This document shows positions 1 through 8,523 of a DNA stretch of 39,760 nt, in pieces. The stretch is from Chromatiales bacterium (GTDB lineage: Bacteria > Pseudomonadota > Gammaproteobacteria > JAGRCI01), in NCBI GenBank assembly GCA_020445565.1, contig JAGRGI010000004.1:1-39760 (forward strand). The letters run 5' to 3'. The notes under the pieces are model-generated. The model saw only the letters and a program-made list of their open reading frames with translations, had not been told where the DNA came from and did no database searches. The stretch's first letter is position 1; each line of letters begins with the position of its first letter. Both the position numbers and the translations under genes were made by a program.

Positions 1-789
<789 letters not shown>

Positions 790-815
790 TTCGCTTCCCG
801 TCTGCCTCAAAGGAG

Positions 816-844
816 AAACCCCGCCATCTTCGGCGGGGTTTTTC
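816..844 (+). terminator. Rho-independent terminator of groEL
   Basis: A perfect 10-bp stem (816-825 with 832-841, arms AAACCCCGCC/GGCGGGGTTT) encloses a 6-base loop and is followed by a T-run. It serves groEL. The opposite strand of the stem lies just past the stop of the convergent pilU-like gene and could act weakly in that direction, but there it is followed only by TTTCTCC. Confidence 0.93.
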
Positions 845-847
845 GTT

Positions 848-2011
848 TTACTCCAGTTCGAGTTTCATACCCCCCGCCCTGGGAGGCTTTGGCCCGTCGT
901 CCGCTTCCTCAATGGTAAAGTTCGGCGTTACGTCCGGTGCCAGCCCTTTCTCCTTTTCCCAGAGATTGATCTTCAGCCGCAGGTTGTTTTCCGAGTCGGC
1001 GTTCTTCAACGCTTCTTCCAAGGCGATGCGTCCCTCGGCGTAGAGCTTCAGCAAGGCGCCATCGAAGGTTTCCATGCCGACGTTTCCGGATTTCTCCATC
1101 AGATCCTTTAGGGCCGATACCTCACCTTTCTTGATCAGTTGCGAGGCCAGGGGCGAATTCAGCAGGATCTCGAAGGCAGCCACCCGTTTGCCGTCGGTCC
1201 CCGGTACCAGGCGTTGCGAGACCATGGCCCGCAGGTTCAGGGACAGGTCGAGCAGAAGTTGATTGCGGCGTTCTTCAGGAAAGAAATTGATGATCCTGTC
1301 CAGGGCCTGGTTCGCATTGTTGGCGTGCAGGGTTGAAAACGCCAGGTGGCCGGTTTCCGCGAAGGCGATGGCATGTTCCATGGTCTCCTGGGAGCGGATC
1401 TCGCCGATCAGGATCACGTCCGGCGCCTGACGAAGGGTATTCTTGAGGGCGTCCTCATAGGTCAATGTATCCACGCCGACCTCGCGTTGGTTGACGATGG
1501 AGCGCTTGTGGCGGTGCATGAATTCGATGGGGTCCTCGACGGTGATGATATGACCCGTGGAATTCGTGTTCCGGTAGTCGATCAAGGATGCCAGTGAGGT
1601 TGATTTTCCCGAGCCGGTGGCTCCCACGAACAGGATCAGGCCGCGCTTGCTCATGACCAGCTTGCGGAGAATGTCCGGCAGACCCAGGCTGTCCATGGAG
1701 GGTATGTTCACCTTGATCGATCGGATCACCATGGCGCATTGGCCGCGTTGCATGAAAATGTTGACGCGGAAACGCCCGACGCCGGTCTCGGAAATAGCCA
1801 GATTCATCTCCAGCTTTTCCTCGAATTCGCGGATTTGGGCGTCGGACAGGATGGAATAGGCGATCTCCCTCACCCGTCCGGGTTCCAGCGCTTCCCGCTC
1901 CAGAATCTTCATGCGCCCCTCGAACTTGCCGCTGGGCGGTGCGCCGGCAGTGAGATAGATGTCGGAGGCGTTGTTGGCCACCATGATGGCCAGGTAGTCT
2001 TTCAATTCCAT
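848..2011 (-). CDS. pilU: PilU-type type IV pilus retraction ATPase (copy 1)
   Basis: This is a hexameric secretion-type ATPase of the PilT/PilU family that powers or assists pilus retraction at the inner-membrane base of type IVa pili. The N-terminal PAS-like domain has the SDIYLTAG motif. The core has Walker A GATGSGKST, the Asp box VEDPIEF, Walker B DVILIGEIR and the His box AETGHLAFSTLHANN. The sequence EHAIAFAETGHLAF and the RSIKVNIPSMDSLGLP segment resemble PilU rather than PilT. The C-terminus carries an acidic, proline-containing extension of about 35 residues. I chose the ATG at 2011 (MELKDYLAIMV) because PilU proteins begin this way; a GTG three codons upstream (2020) is an alternative. 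It is convergent with groEL. No pilT is beside it, and a second pilU-like gene lies at the right end of the window. Confidence 0.9.
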   Translation of the reverse strand: MELKDYLAIMVANNASDIYLTAGAPPSGKFEGRMKILEREALEPGRVREIAYSILSDAQIREFEEKLEMNLAISETGVGRFRVNIFMQRGQCAMVIRSIKVNIPSMDSLGLPDILRKLVMSKRGLILFVGATGSGKSTSLASLIDYRNTNSTGHIITVEDPIEFMHRHKRSIVNQREVGVDTLTYEDALKNTLRQAPDVILIGEIRSQETMEHAIAFAETGHLAFSTLHANNANQALDRIINFFPEERRNQLLLDLSLNLRAMVSQRLVPGTDGKRVAAFEILLNSPLASQLIKKGEVSALKDLMEKSGNVGMETFDGALLKLYAEGRIALEEALKNADSENNLRLKINLWEKEKGLAPDVTPNFTIEEADDGPKPPRAGGMKLELE

Positions 2012-2180
2012 CGTCAACACCCGAGGGCTTTGCCCAAAGTTCGCTTCAAGTTCGTATTTGCTGTTCCAACCGCCTATCGTGGGTTGGTCATCGTGACCGT
2101 CCCTGCAACTGAAGTGCCAGCAGGCTCATCAACCCGAGTCAACCCGCCGCAGGACTTTTTCCTCCGTCCTTTTCGGCCCA

Positions 2181-2189
2181 TGCTATAAG
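2181..2189 (+). promoter_or_regulatory. Possible extended -10 promoter for glnE
   Basis: TGC-TATAAG matches an extended -10 element, about 33 bases before the glnE start. There is no good -35. It lies in the 2012-2222 divergent spacer, in which I see nothing else convincing. Confidence 0.35.
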
Positions 2190-2222
2190 GGTAAGGTCTC
2201 CATCTCGACCCGCTCGCCATTG

Positions 2223-5132
2223 ATGACTTCCAAGACGAATCCCTGCGCCGATAGTAGCAGCCCGTTCGCGGATCTGCCGGAACCTGATCGTATGAATGTG
2301 GCGCTGCACTGGGAGCGTTACTGCGAAAACGCTGAACGCGTGGGCATCGTCCCGCCGGAGCGGGGCCCATTGTTCGACAGCCTGATTCATGTTTGGGCAT
2401 ACAGTGAGTTTGTCGCCAAAGCCTGTGCGCGTCGGCCGGAGATGCTCGCCGAGCTGCTCCAAAGCGGTGATCTGTTGGTGGACTACGATAGTGATCGCCA
2501 TCGCATCGGCCTGCGCCGACGCTTGCGTGACCTGCAAAACCCGCAGCAGCTTGCCCGTGAACTGCGCCGTTTCCGGGAGCGGGAGATGGTACGCATTGCC
2601 TGGCGCGATATTGCCGGCTGGGCAGAGGTGGAAGAGACCCTGGTGGATGTTTCGCGATTGGCCGAGGTCTGTGTCGATGAGGCCCTGGGGTTGTTGCAGG
2701 CCTGGCAGGAGCAACACTGGGGCAGGCCGCGGGATGCCAGGGGTAACGTTCTGCACCTGCTTGTCATCGGCATGGGGAAGCTGGGTGCCTACGAATTGAA
2801 TTTCTCCTCGGATATCGACCTGATCTTTGCCTTTCCTGGCAGTGGCGATACCGACGGACCACGATCCATCAGCAACGAAGAATTTTTTACCCGCGTGGCC
2901 CGCGATCTGATGGATACGATTGGTTCCACCACGGCAGATGGCTTCGTGTTTCGCGTCGATGCCCGCCTGCGGCCCTTCGGCGACAGTGGCCCCCTGGTAT
3001 TGTCTTTCGGAGCGATGGAAGACTACTACCAATCCCAGGCCAGGGAATGGGAGCGCTATGCCATGGTCAAGGCCCGTCCTATTAGTGGCGAGCCCCAGGA
3101 CCGCAAGCGCCTCATGGACACGCTGCGGCCCTTCGTCTATCGGCGTTACCTGGATTTTGGCGCCTTCGAATCGTTGCGCGAGATGAAGGCCATGATCGTC
3201 CAGGAGTTGGAACGCCGCGACATGGGCGACAACGTGAAACTGGGTCTGGGAGGCATTCGTGAAATCGAGTTCATCGGCCAGGCGTTTCAGTTGATTCGTG
3301 GTGGGCGTGTGCCGGAACTGCGCGAGCGCTCCATTCTGGCTATTCTCGCTCGCCTGCCGCGCCTTGGATTGTTGCCGGAGTATGCCTCCCAGCAGCTCAT
3401 CGGCGCCTATCGATTTCTTCGGCTTACCGAGAACCGCTTGCAGCAATGGCGGGATCGGCAGACCCATATCCTGCCCGAAGACCCGGTAGCCCGACGACGA
3501 CTCGCTGCGTCACTGGGTTTTCCTGATTGGAAGACCTTCCAACGCGCTCTCAATCATCATCGAGAGCGGGTTCACGCCCAATTCGATCAGGTATTCGCTG
3601 CGCCTCAGGAGAACGCCGATGCCGCCCAGGATGGCCTGGCGGCGGCATGGGCGGCGCCGGTTGGTGATGCCGCGGCAATTGGCGTGTTGCAGCGGGCCGG
3701 TTTCACCGAAGGTGCCGCGGTGCTCGGCCAATTGGAGAATTTGCGATCCAGTCACATCAGCCGCGCCATGTCTGCCGTCGGCCAGGCCAGGCTGGACAGG
3801 CTGATGCCACTGTTGCTGGGTGCCGTGGCCGCTACCGCTCATCCGGATGAGACCTTGCGCCGGGTGCTGGGATTGGTGGAACACATTTTGCGCCGCTCCT
3901 CCTATCTCGCCCTGCTGGCGGACAATCCACTGGCCCTATCGCAACTGGTGCGGCTTTCAGACGCCAGCCCGTGGATCGTGCGCCTGCTGACCCGTTATCC
4001 CCTGCTGTTGGACGAGCTGCTGGACCCGAGAACCCTGTACGCCGAGCCGAGCCGGGCCGAGCGGGAGGCCGAACTGGCCCTCTTGCTGCAGCGGCTGGAC
4101 GACGATGATTTGGAACAACAGATGGAGCGGCTGCGTCAATTCGCCAAGGGCAACGCCCTGCGTGTGGCGGCGGCAGAGATCACCGAGGTCCTGCCCTTGA
4201 TGAAGGTCAGCGACCAGCTTAGCGAGATTGCCGAGGTGGTTCTGGTGGAGGCGCTTGGGCTGGCCTGGCAGCAATTGGAGAAGCGCCACGGCAGTCCGCG
4301 CTGCCAGGGATACACACCGGGGATGGCCGTCCTTGCCTACGGCAAATTGGGTGGCCTGGAATTGGGTTACGGTTCTGATCTGGATCTGGTCTTCATCCAC
4401 GACAGCCAGGGTGCCGACGCCTACACGGATGGAGCCAAGCCTATACCCAACGAGGTTTTTTTCGCCCGCCTTGGCCAGCGCATCATCCATTTGCTGGAGA
4501 CGCCCACCGCTGCCGGTATGGCCTATGAAGTGGATATGCGTTTGCGGCCTAACGGCAATGCCGGTGCCCTGGTGGCCAGCCTGGATACCTTTGACCGCTA
4601 TCAGCATTCTGAGGCATGGACCTGGGAACATCAGGCCCTGGTGCGTGCCAGGGTGGTGGCGGGCAAGCCGACGCTGGGTGAGCGTATCGAAGCCGTGCGC
4701 CAGGACGTCCTGAGCCAGCCTCGGGAAGCAGGGGAGCTGCGCCAAAAGGTGGTAGAGATGCGTGAAAAGATGCGTGCCGAGCTGGGCAGCCGCAAGCCCG
4801 GGGTGTTCCATCTCAAGCAGGATGAGGGTGGTATCGCGGACATCGAATTTATGGTGCAATATGGCGCTTTGCTGTGGGCTTGGAAATACCCGTCCCTGAT
4901 CCGCTACACCGACAATATCCGCATTTTGGAAGCACTGGCCAGCGCGGGCCTGATGTCGCCCCAGGACAGTCTTGATCTGGCCGATGCCTACCGGGCCTTT
5001 CGCGGCGCGGTGCATCGTAACAGCCTGCAGGAGCTGCCCGGCGAGGTGGCGGAGTCGGCGCTGGCGGATCAACGCGACAAGGTGCGGAAAATCTGGTCGC
5101 GGTGGATGGCAGACGGTGAAACCACGGCGTGA
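2223..5132 (+). CDS. glnE: Bifunctional glutamine synthetase adenylyltransferase/adenylyl-removing enzyme
   Basis: GlnE adds AMP to, or phosphorolytically removes AMP from, a tyrosine of glutamine synthetase, in response to PII, and so tunes ammonium assimilation in the cytosol. The ~969-residue length fits the family. Two nucleotidyltransferase domains are visible. The N-terminal adenylyl-removing domain has LNFSSDIDLIF near residue 200. The C-terminal adenylylating domain has ELGYGSDLDLVF near residue 720. Each is followed by a conserved VDARLRPFG or VDMRLRPNG segment. The start is either the ATG at 2223 or the TTG directly before it (2220); neither has a strong ribosome site. It is the first gene of a plus-strand run with ilvE, an arrangement known in other Gammaproteobacteria. 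Confidence 0.97.
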   Translation: MTSKTNPCADSSSPFADLPEPDRMNVALHWERYCENAERVGIVPPERGPLFDSLIHVWAYSEFVAKACARRPEMLAELLQSGDLLVDYDSDRHRIGLRRRLRDLQNPQQLARELRRFREREMVRIAWRDIAGWAEVEETLVDVSRLAEVCVDEALGLLQAWQEQHWGRPRDARGNVLHLLVIGMGKLGAYELNFSSDIDLIFAFPGSGDTDGPRSISNEEFFTRVARDLMDTIGSTTADGFVFRVDARLRPFGDSGPLVLSFGAMEDYYQSQAREWERYAMVKARPISGEPQDRKRLMDTLRPFVYRRYLDFGAFESLREMKAMIVQELERRDMGDNVKLGLGGIREIEFIGQAFQLIRGGRVPELRERSILAILARLPRLGLLPEYASQQLIGAYRFLRLTENRLQQWRDRQTHILPEDPVARRRLAASLGFPDWKTFQRALNHHRERVHAQFDQVFAAPQENADAAQDGLAAAWAAPVGDAAAIGVLQRAGFTEGAAVLGQLENLRSSHISRAMSAVGQARLDRLMPLLLGAVAATAHPDETLRRVLGLVEHILRRSSYLALLADNPLALSQLVRLSDASPWIVRLLTRYPLLLDELLDPRTLYAEPSRAEREAELALLLQRLDDDDLEQQMERLRQFAKGNALRVAAAEITEVLPLMKVSDQLSEIAEVVLVEALGLAWQQLEKRHGSPRCQGYTPGMAVLAYGKLGGLELGYGSDLDLVFIHDSQGADAYTDGAKPIPNEVFFARLGQRIIHLLETPTAAGMAYEVDMRLRPNGNAGALVASLDTFDRYQHSEAWTWEHQALVRARVVAGKPTLGERIEAVRQDVLSQPREAGELRQKVVEMREKMRAELGSRKPGVFHLKQDEGGIADIEFMVQYGALLWAWKYPSLIRYTDNIRILEALASAGLMSPQDSLDLADAYRAFRGAVHRNSLQELPGEVAESALADQRDKVRKIWSRWMADGETTA

Positions 5133-5171
5133 AACATTGCTGCGGGCGTAGGCCCACTGGGAGATCTTTGA

Positions 5172-6095
5172 ATGTCGATGTCGGATCGCGACGGCGTCAT
5201 CTGGTTCGATGGCGAACTGGTTCCCTGGCGCGAGGCCAAGGTCCATGTGCTTACCCATACCCTGCACTACGGCATGGGCGTATTTGAGGGTGTGCGCGCC
5301 TACAAGACGGAAAACGGCACAGCGATCTTCCGCTTGCAGGATCACACCGATCGCCTGTTCGACTCGGCGCATATCCTGCGTATGCCGATGCCCTTCGACA
5401 AGCAAACCATCAACGAGGCTCAGCGCGCCGCGGTGCGTGAGAACGGTCTGGCATCGGCCTACATCCGCCCCATGTGCTTTTACGGCGCCGAAGGCATGGG
5501 GCTGCGCGCGGACAACTTAAAGGTCCATTGCATTGTTGCCGCCTGGGAGTGGGGAGCCTATCTGGGGGCGGATAACATGGAGCGAGGCATACGCATCCGT
5601 ACCTCGTCCTATACCCGGCACCATGTCAACATCACGATGTGCAAGGCCAAGGCCAACGGCAACTACATGAACTCCATGCTGGCCCTGCAAGAGGCATTGT
5701 CCTGCGGATATGACGAGGCCATGCTGCTCGACAACGAAGGTTACGTGGCCGAAGGCAGCGGTGAGAATATCTTCATCATCCACGATGGTGTGATCTATAC
5801 CCCGGATCTCACCTCGGCCCTCAACGGCATTACCCGCAAGACGCTATTCACGCTGGCCGGTGAAATCGGCATCGAAGTGCGCGAGAAGCGCATCACCCGT
5901 GACGAGGTCTACATTGCCGACGAGGCCTTCTTTACCGGCACTGCGGCAGAGGTGACGCCGATCCGCGAGGTGGATGGGCGGGTGATCGGCAATGGCGGTC
6001 GCGGTCCGATAACCGAGCGCTTGCAGACCATGTATTTCGATCAGGTCCATGGGCGCCGCAGCGAACACCCCGAATGGCTCACGCCGGTCGCCTGA
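5172..6095 (+). CDS. ilvE: Branched-chain amino acid aminotransferase
   Basis: This is a PLP-dependent fold-type IV transaminase. It performs the last step of valine, leucine and isoleucine synthesis and the first step of their breakdown, using glutamate/2-oxoglutarate. At 307 residues it has the normal length. The catalytic lysine is expected at K160 in KANGNYMNSMLA, and the cofactor phosphate-binding part EGSGENIF and the GITRKT segment are intact. GGGAG at 5158-5162 provides a ribosome site for the ATG. It lies 39 bases after glnE, and the two are probably co-transcribed. The ilvA gene for the same pathway is in the window at 14.8 kb but is not linked to it. Confidence 0.97.
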   Translation: MSMSDRDGVIWFDGELVPWREAKVHVLTHTLHYGMGVFEGVRAYKTENGTAIFRLQDHTDRLFDSAHILRMPMPFDKQTINEAQRAAVRENGLASAYIRPMCFYGAEGMGLRADNLKVHCIVAAWEWGAYLGADNMERGIRIRTSSYTRHHVNITMCKAKANGNYMNSMLALQEALSCGYDEAMLLDNEGYVAEGSGENIFIIHDGVIYTPDLTSALNGITRKTLFTLAGEIGIEVREKRITRDEVYIADEAFFTGTAAEVTPIREVDGRVIGNGGRGPITERLQTMYFDQVHGRRSEHPEWLTPVA

Positions 6096-6121
6096 GGGCG
6101 GCCCAACGCACGGCAACTACT

Positions 6122-6340
6122 ATGAACGCCAAACCCAGCACCCCGAAACCCGGCGCTTCCCGCGCGGACACACCCAATGCCAAGATGGTCTACGAGGTGT
6201 CGCGCCGAGACCTCCCTTTACACTGCCCGACCCCGGAGATGAGTCTGTGGAACTCCCATCCGCAGGTCTATCTGCCCATTGAGGATAGTGGCGAGGCCAG
6301 TTGCCCCTATTGTGGGGCGCGTTACGTACTGAAGGATTGA
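6122..6340 (+). CDS. Small zinc-finger (zf-CHCC family) protein
   Basis: A 72-residue cytosolic protein. The C-terminal half has a CHCC-type zinc-binding pattern: a Cys in LPLHCPTP, a His in NSHPQVYLP, then CPYC with GARY near the end. This fold is shared with the NDUFS6/Lpd-type zinc domain and is common as a free-standing protein in Proteobacteria, where its function is not established. The N-terminal ~20 residues are low-complexity and rich in Ala, Pro, Lys and Ser. The ATG at 6122 is preferred, although in-frame sequence continues upstream to an ATG overlapping ilvE. It lies between ilvE and the O-antigen-ligase-like gene and probably belongs to the glnE-ilvE transcript. Confidence 0.85.
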   Translation: MNAKPSTPKPGASRADTPNAKMVYEVSRRDLPLHCPTPEMSLWNSHPQVYLPIEDSGEASCPYCGARYVLKD

Positions 6341-6341
6341 G

Positions 6342-7541
6342 TTGAATCCGACAGCGACCGGGCGCGTCTGGCCCCCCGCCGCACTACGCCATTGGCTGGC
6401 CAATGGGCTGGCCCTGACCCTTTGCAGCTACTTCCTGGCCCGTGAACACGCCCAGTTGCAGAGCGTGTTCATCGCGCTCGTCCTGATACCCTGGCTGCTC
6501 TCCCTTCCCTGGCGTGGTGTTCGCTTCCGCTGGAGTGACCCGGCCGACCTGTTGATTTTGCTGGTGCCCTTGTGGCTGGCGTCGGCCGTGCTCTGGTCAG
6601 TGGACAGCGATCCCAGGGAATGGCGGCGGTTCGCCAGTTTTGCCCTCTATACCGTGTGTGTCCTTATGGTCCCGCGGGTACTGCTGACATGGTTTCCGCG
6701 CCGGGAAAAGGAGCTGCTGCAATTTCTCTCGGTGGCCGCCGTGGTTGGTGCGATCATCGCCCTCGGGGCCTATTTCCATCGCTTCGGCCTGCAATTGCCC
6801 CGCATGGAGCCGGAAGGTCTGCTGCATCGTCCGATCCGGGCAGCAATGCTGTATGGAGCCGTGACAGTGGTGCTGATGTGGTTGCTGCTGCGGGCTGAAA
6901 CACCCATGCATGCGGGATTCTACAGTGTGGCAATGATGCCGCCACTGGCCATCGTATTGCTCAGCAAGAGCCGTGGACCGTTGGCTGCCCTGCTGATAGT
7001 GTCCGCCTGGATGATCTGGCGCCATGGGCGCGGTGACCGGCGTTGGCTCTGGCCGGTAGCGATGGCTGGGCTGGCGTTCGCGGTGTTGGCGGGTACTACG
7101 GACCTGCTGCCAAGGCTGTTTTCCAGGGATCTGCTGTTCATCTCCTATCGGGACGAGATCTGGGACAGTGTGCTGAGTGCTATTTCTGCCGACCCCTGGT
7201 TCGGTACCGGCGTCAGCTCCCGAAATGACGTCATGGTGGACTCCGGGATGGTGTTCAGCCATAGCCATAACTTCGTGCTCAGCACCTGGCGATTCAGTGG
7301 CTTGGTGGGCGTGGTGCTGCTTTTAACCCAGCTCGGACTCGCCCTGTTCGGAGGGTACAAGGGCGAGCGGGGTAATCGTGGTGTATGGTCCGCGCTGTTG
7401 CTATTCGGCGTGCTGTGCCTGTCCACCAACGGCAGCTATCCGTTGTCCCGGCCAGTCGAGGCTTGGTTCGTCTACTGGCTGCCAATCGGTTTTCTGCTGG
7501 CCTACCGCGTCCTGCCGTCTACTCCCCGTCACACCCAGTAG
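6342..7541 (+). CDS. O-antigen ligase family membrane protein (WaaL/Wzy_C type)
   Basis: A polytopic inner-membrane protein of 399 residues with about ten or more hydrophobic segments. The layout is that of the O-antigen ligase/polymerase superfamily, whose members join undecaprenyl-linked O-antigen to lipid A-core in the periplasm. Conserved-looking features are SKSRGPLAALL before a basic loop, and a long periplasmic loop with FGTGVSSRNDV followed by SHSHNF and a hydrophobic helix. The start is TTG at 6342, with GAAGGA at 6331-6336 as ribosome site. It begins one base after the zinc-finger gene stops, so the two are probably translationally coupled. Ligase and polymerase cannot be separated from sequence alone. 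The 3' end overlaps the convergent coq7 by 13 bases. Confidence 0.8.
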   Translation: MNPTATGRVWPPAALRHWLANGLALTLCSYFLAREHAQLQSVFIALVLIPWLLSLPWRGVRFRWSDPADLLILLVPLWLASAVLWSVDSDPREWRRFASFALYTVCVLMVPRVLLTWFPRREKELLQFLSVAAVVGAIIALGAYFHRFGLQLPRMEPEGLLHRPIRAAMLYGAVTVVLMWLLLRAETPMHAGFYSVAMMPPLAIVLLSKSRGPLAALLIVSAWMIWRHGRGDRRWLWPVAMAGLAFAVLAGTTDLLPRLFSRDLLFISYRDEIWDSVLSAISADPWFGTGVSSRNDVMVDSGMVFSHSHNFVLSTWRFSGLVGVVLLLTQLGLALFGGYKGERGNRGVWSALLLFGVLCLSTNGSYPLSRPVEAWFVYWLPIGFLLAYRVLPSTPRHTQ

Positions 7542-8167
7542 GTGGTGCCGGTCATCACCTTCGAGGCCAGTGTCATACCATGGCGCACCGGCGCAGGCAG
7601 TGGTGCCGCCCCGCCAGCGACGGCATGGTGGGCATGCGCAAGTTCGTCAATGCGCATCTGTTCCAGAATGGCACGGCTGCGGCTGTCCCTTGGGCTGATC
7701 TTGTGTAAATGCCCGTCCAGGTGGCGCGTAACCTGGCGTTCCGTTTCTGCCAGAAAACCCAGGTTCCAGCGGTCGCCCAGCGCGCCGGCCAAGGCCCCGA
7801 TGGCGAATGATGCCGTGTAGAATGCCGGGTTCAAGACACTGGTGTGGCCGCCCAGCTCCTCGATGCGTTGCCGACACCATTGCAGGTGGTCCCCTTCTTC
7901 CAGGGCCGCCCGCTCCAGATCTTCTCGTACCGTCGCCGTTCGTGCCGTGAGGGCCTGCCCCTGGTACAGGGCTTGTGCGCAGACCTCGCCGGTATGATCC
8001 ACTCGCAACAGGCGCGCCGATTCGGTTCGTTCCGCCGGGTCCAGGTCCGTTTCTGGCACGGCCGCGGCCGGATTGCCACGCTCAGTGGTTGTCGGTCGCC
8101 CGAATACCGTTCGAAGCGCCTGTTCCGCGCCGCTCAGCAGGGTGTCGATTGCAGTGTAGCTTCTCAT
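7529..8167 (-). CDS. coq7: Demethoxyubiquinone hydroxylase (Coq7 family)
   Basis: A carboxylate-bridged diiron monooxygenase that hydroxylates 2-octaprenyl-3-methyl-6-methoxy-1,4-benzoquinol, the penultimate step of ubiquinone synthesis, at the inner membrane. The diiron ligand set is visible: Glu in DHTGEVCA, ExxH in EEGDHLQW, Glu in AETERQVTRH and ExxH in DELAHAHH. A hydrophobic helix (SFAIGALAGALG) lies between them. The start MRSYTAIDTLL at 8167 gives 212 residues, the family length; the frame stays open for 59 more codons upstream but that stretch has no family character. Coq7 is the oxygen-dependent alternative to UbiF at this step. It is not linked to ubiH and ubiI at 20-22 kb. Confidence 0.94.
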   Translation of the reverse strand: MRSYTAIDTLLSGAEQALRTVFGRPTTTERGNPAAAVPETDLDPAERTESARLLRVDHTGEVCAQALYQGQALTARTATVREDLERAALEEGDHLQWCRQRIEELGGHTSVLNPAFYTASFAIGALAGALGDRWNLGFLAETERQVTRHLDGHLHKISPRDSRSRAILEQMRIDELAHAHHAVAGGAAPLPAPVRHGMTLASKVMTGTTYWV

Positions 8168-8294
8168 GCCTACAGGGTAACGCCGTGGTTGGTACTCCGA
8201 CAAGCGGCCGGGCTCCGGTGTAAAACCTCTGTTAATCCCTGAAGGCACCACACCGTCGATACATGGCCAACCGCAGGATAAGCAGTTACCAATG

Positions 8295-8318
8295 GCGCAT
8301 TCGACAATGCGCGTTTTT
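8295..8318 (+). terminator. Orphan intrinsic terminator in the coq7-SulP spacer
   Basis: A perfect 7-bp stem (GCGCATT 8295-8301, AATGCGC 8306-8312) with a CGAC loop is followed by GTTTTT, giving plus-strand polarity. No plus-strand gene ends nearby; the nearest upstream one stops at 7541, with coq7 in between. It could end antisense transcripts or a small transcript starting within 8168-8290. The 8168-8523 spacer holds otherwise only this, the promoter below and no convincing gene. Confidence 0.6.
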
Positions 8319-8444
8319 AGTGCCTGATAACCAGCGGCCATCACAACGGATATCTGTGGCGAAGGTGTCGGATCAGATTGACGCCTGAGCGAATGGCGGT
8401 GCGGTTTGGTTGGCAGACATATAGTATATTTACAATCAAAATCA

Positions 8445-8473
8445 TTAATCTCATAGATTATTTTAGATATAAT
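8445..8473 (+). promoter_or_regulatory. Promoter with overlapping dyad for the SulP gene
   Basis: A perfect TATAAT at 8468-8473 has TTAATC at 8445-8450, 17 bases upstream, as a weak -35. The AT-rich tract (8418-8473) stands out against the GC-rich surroundings. A 15-bp inverted repeat with 6-bp arms, TAATCT-CAT-AGATTA (8446-8460), covers the -35 and spacer, a position suited to a repressor or activator site. Confidence 0.6.
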
Positions 8474-8523
8474 TCGGCTTCCTGATCGGTACCGTCCTTC
8501 CCTGACCGTCTTCGGTTGACAGC

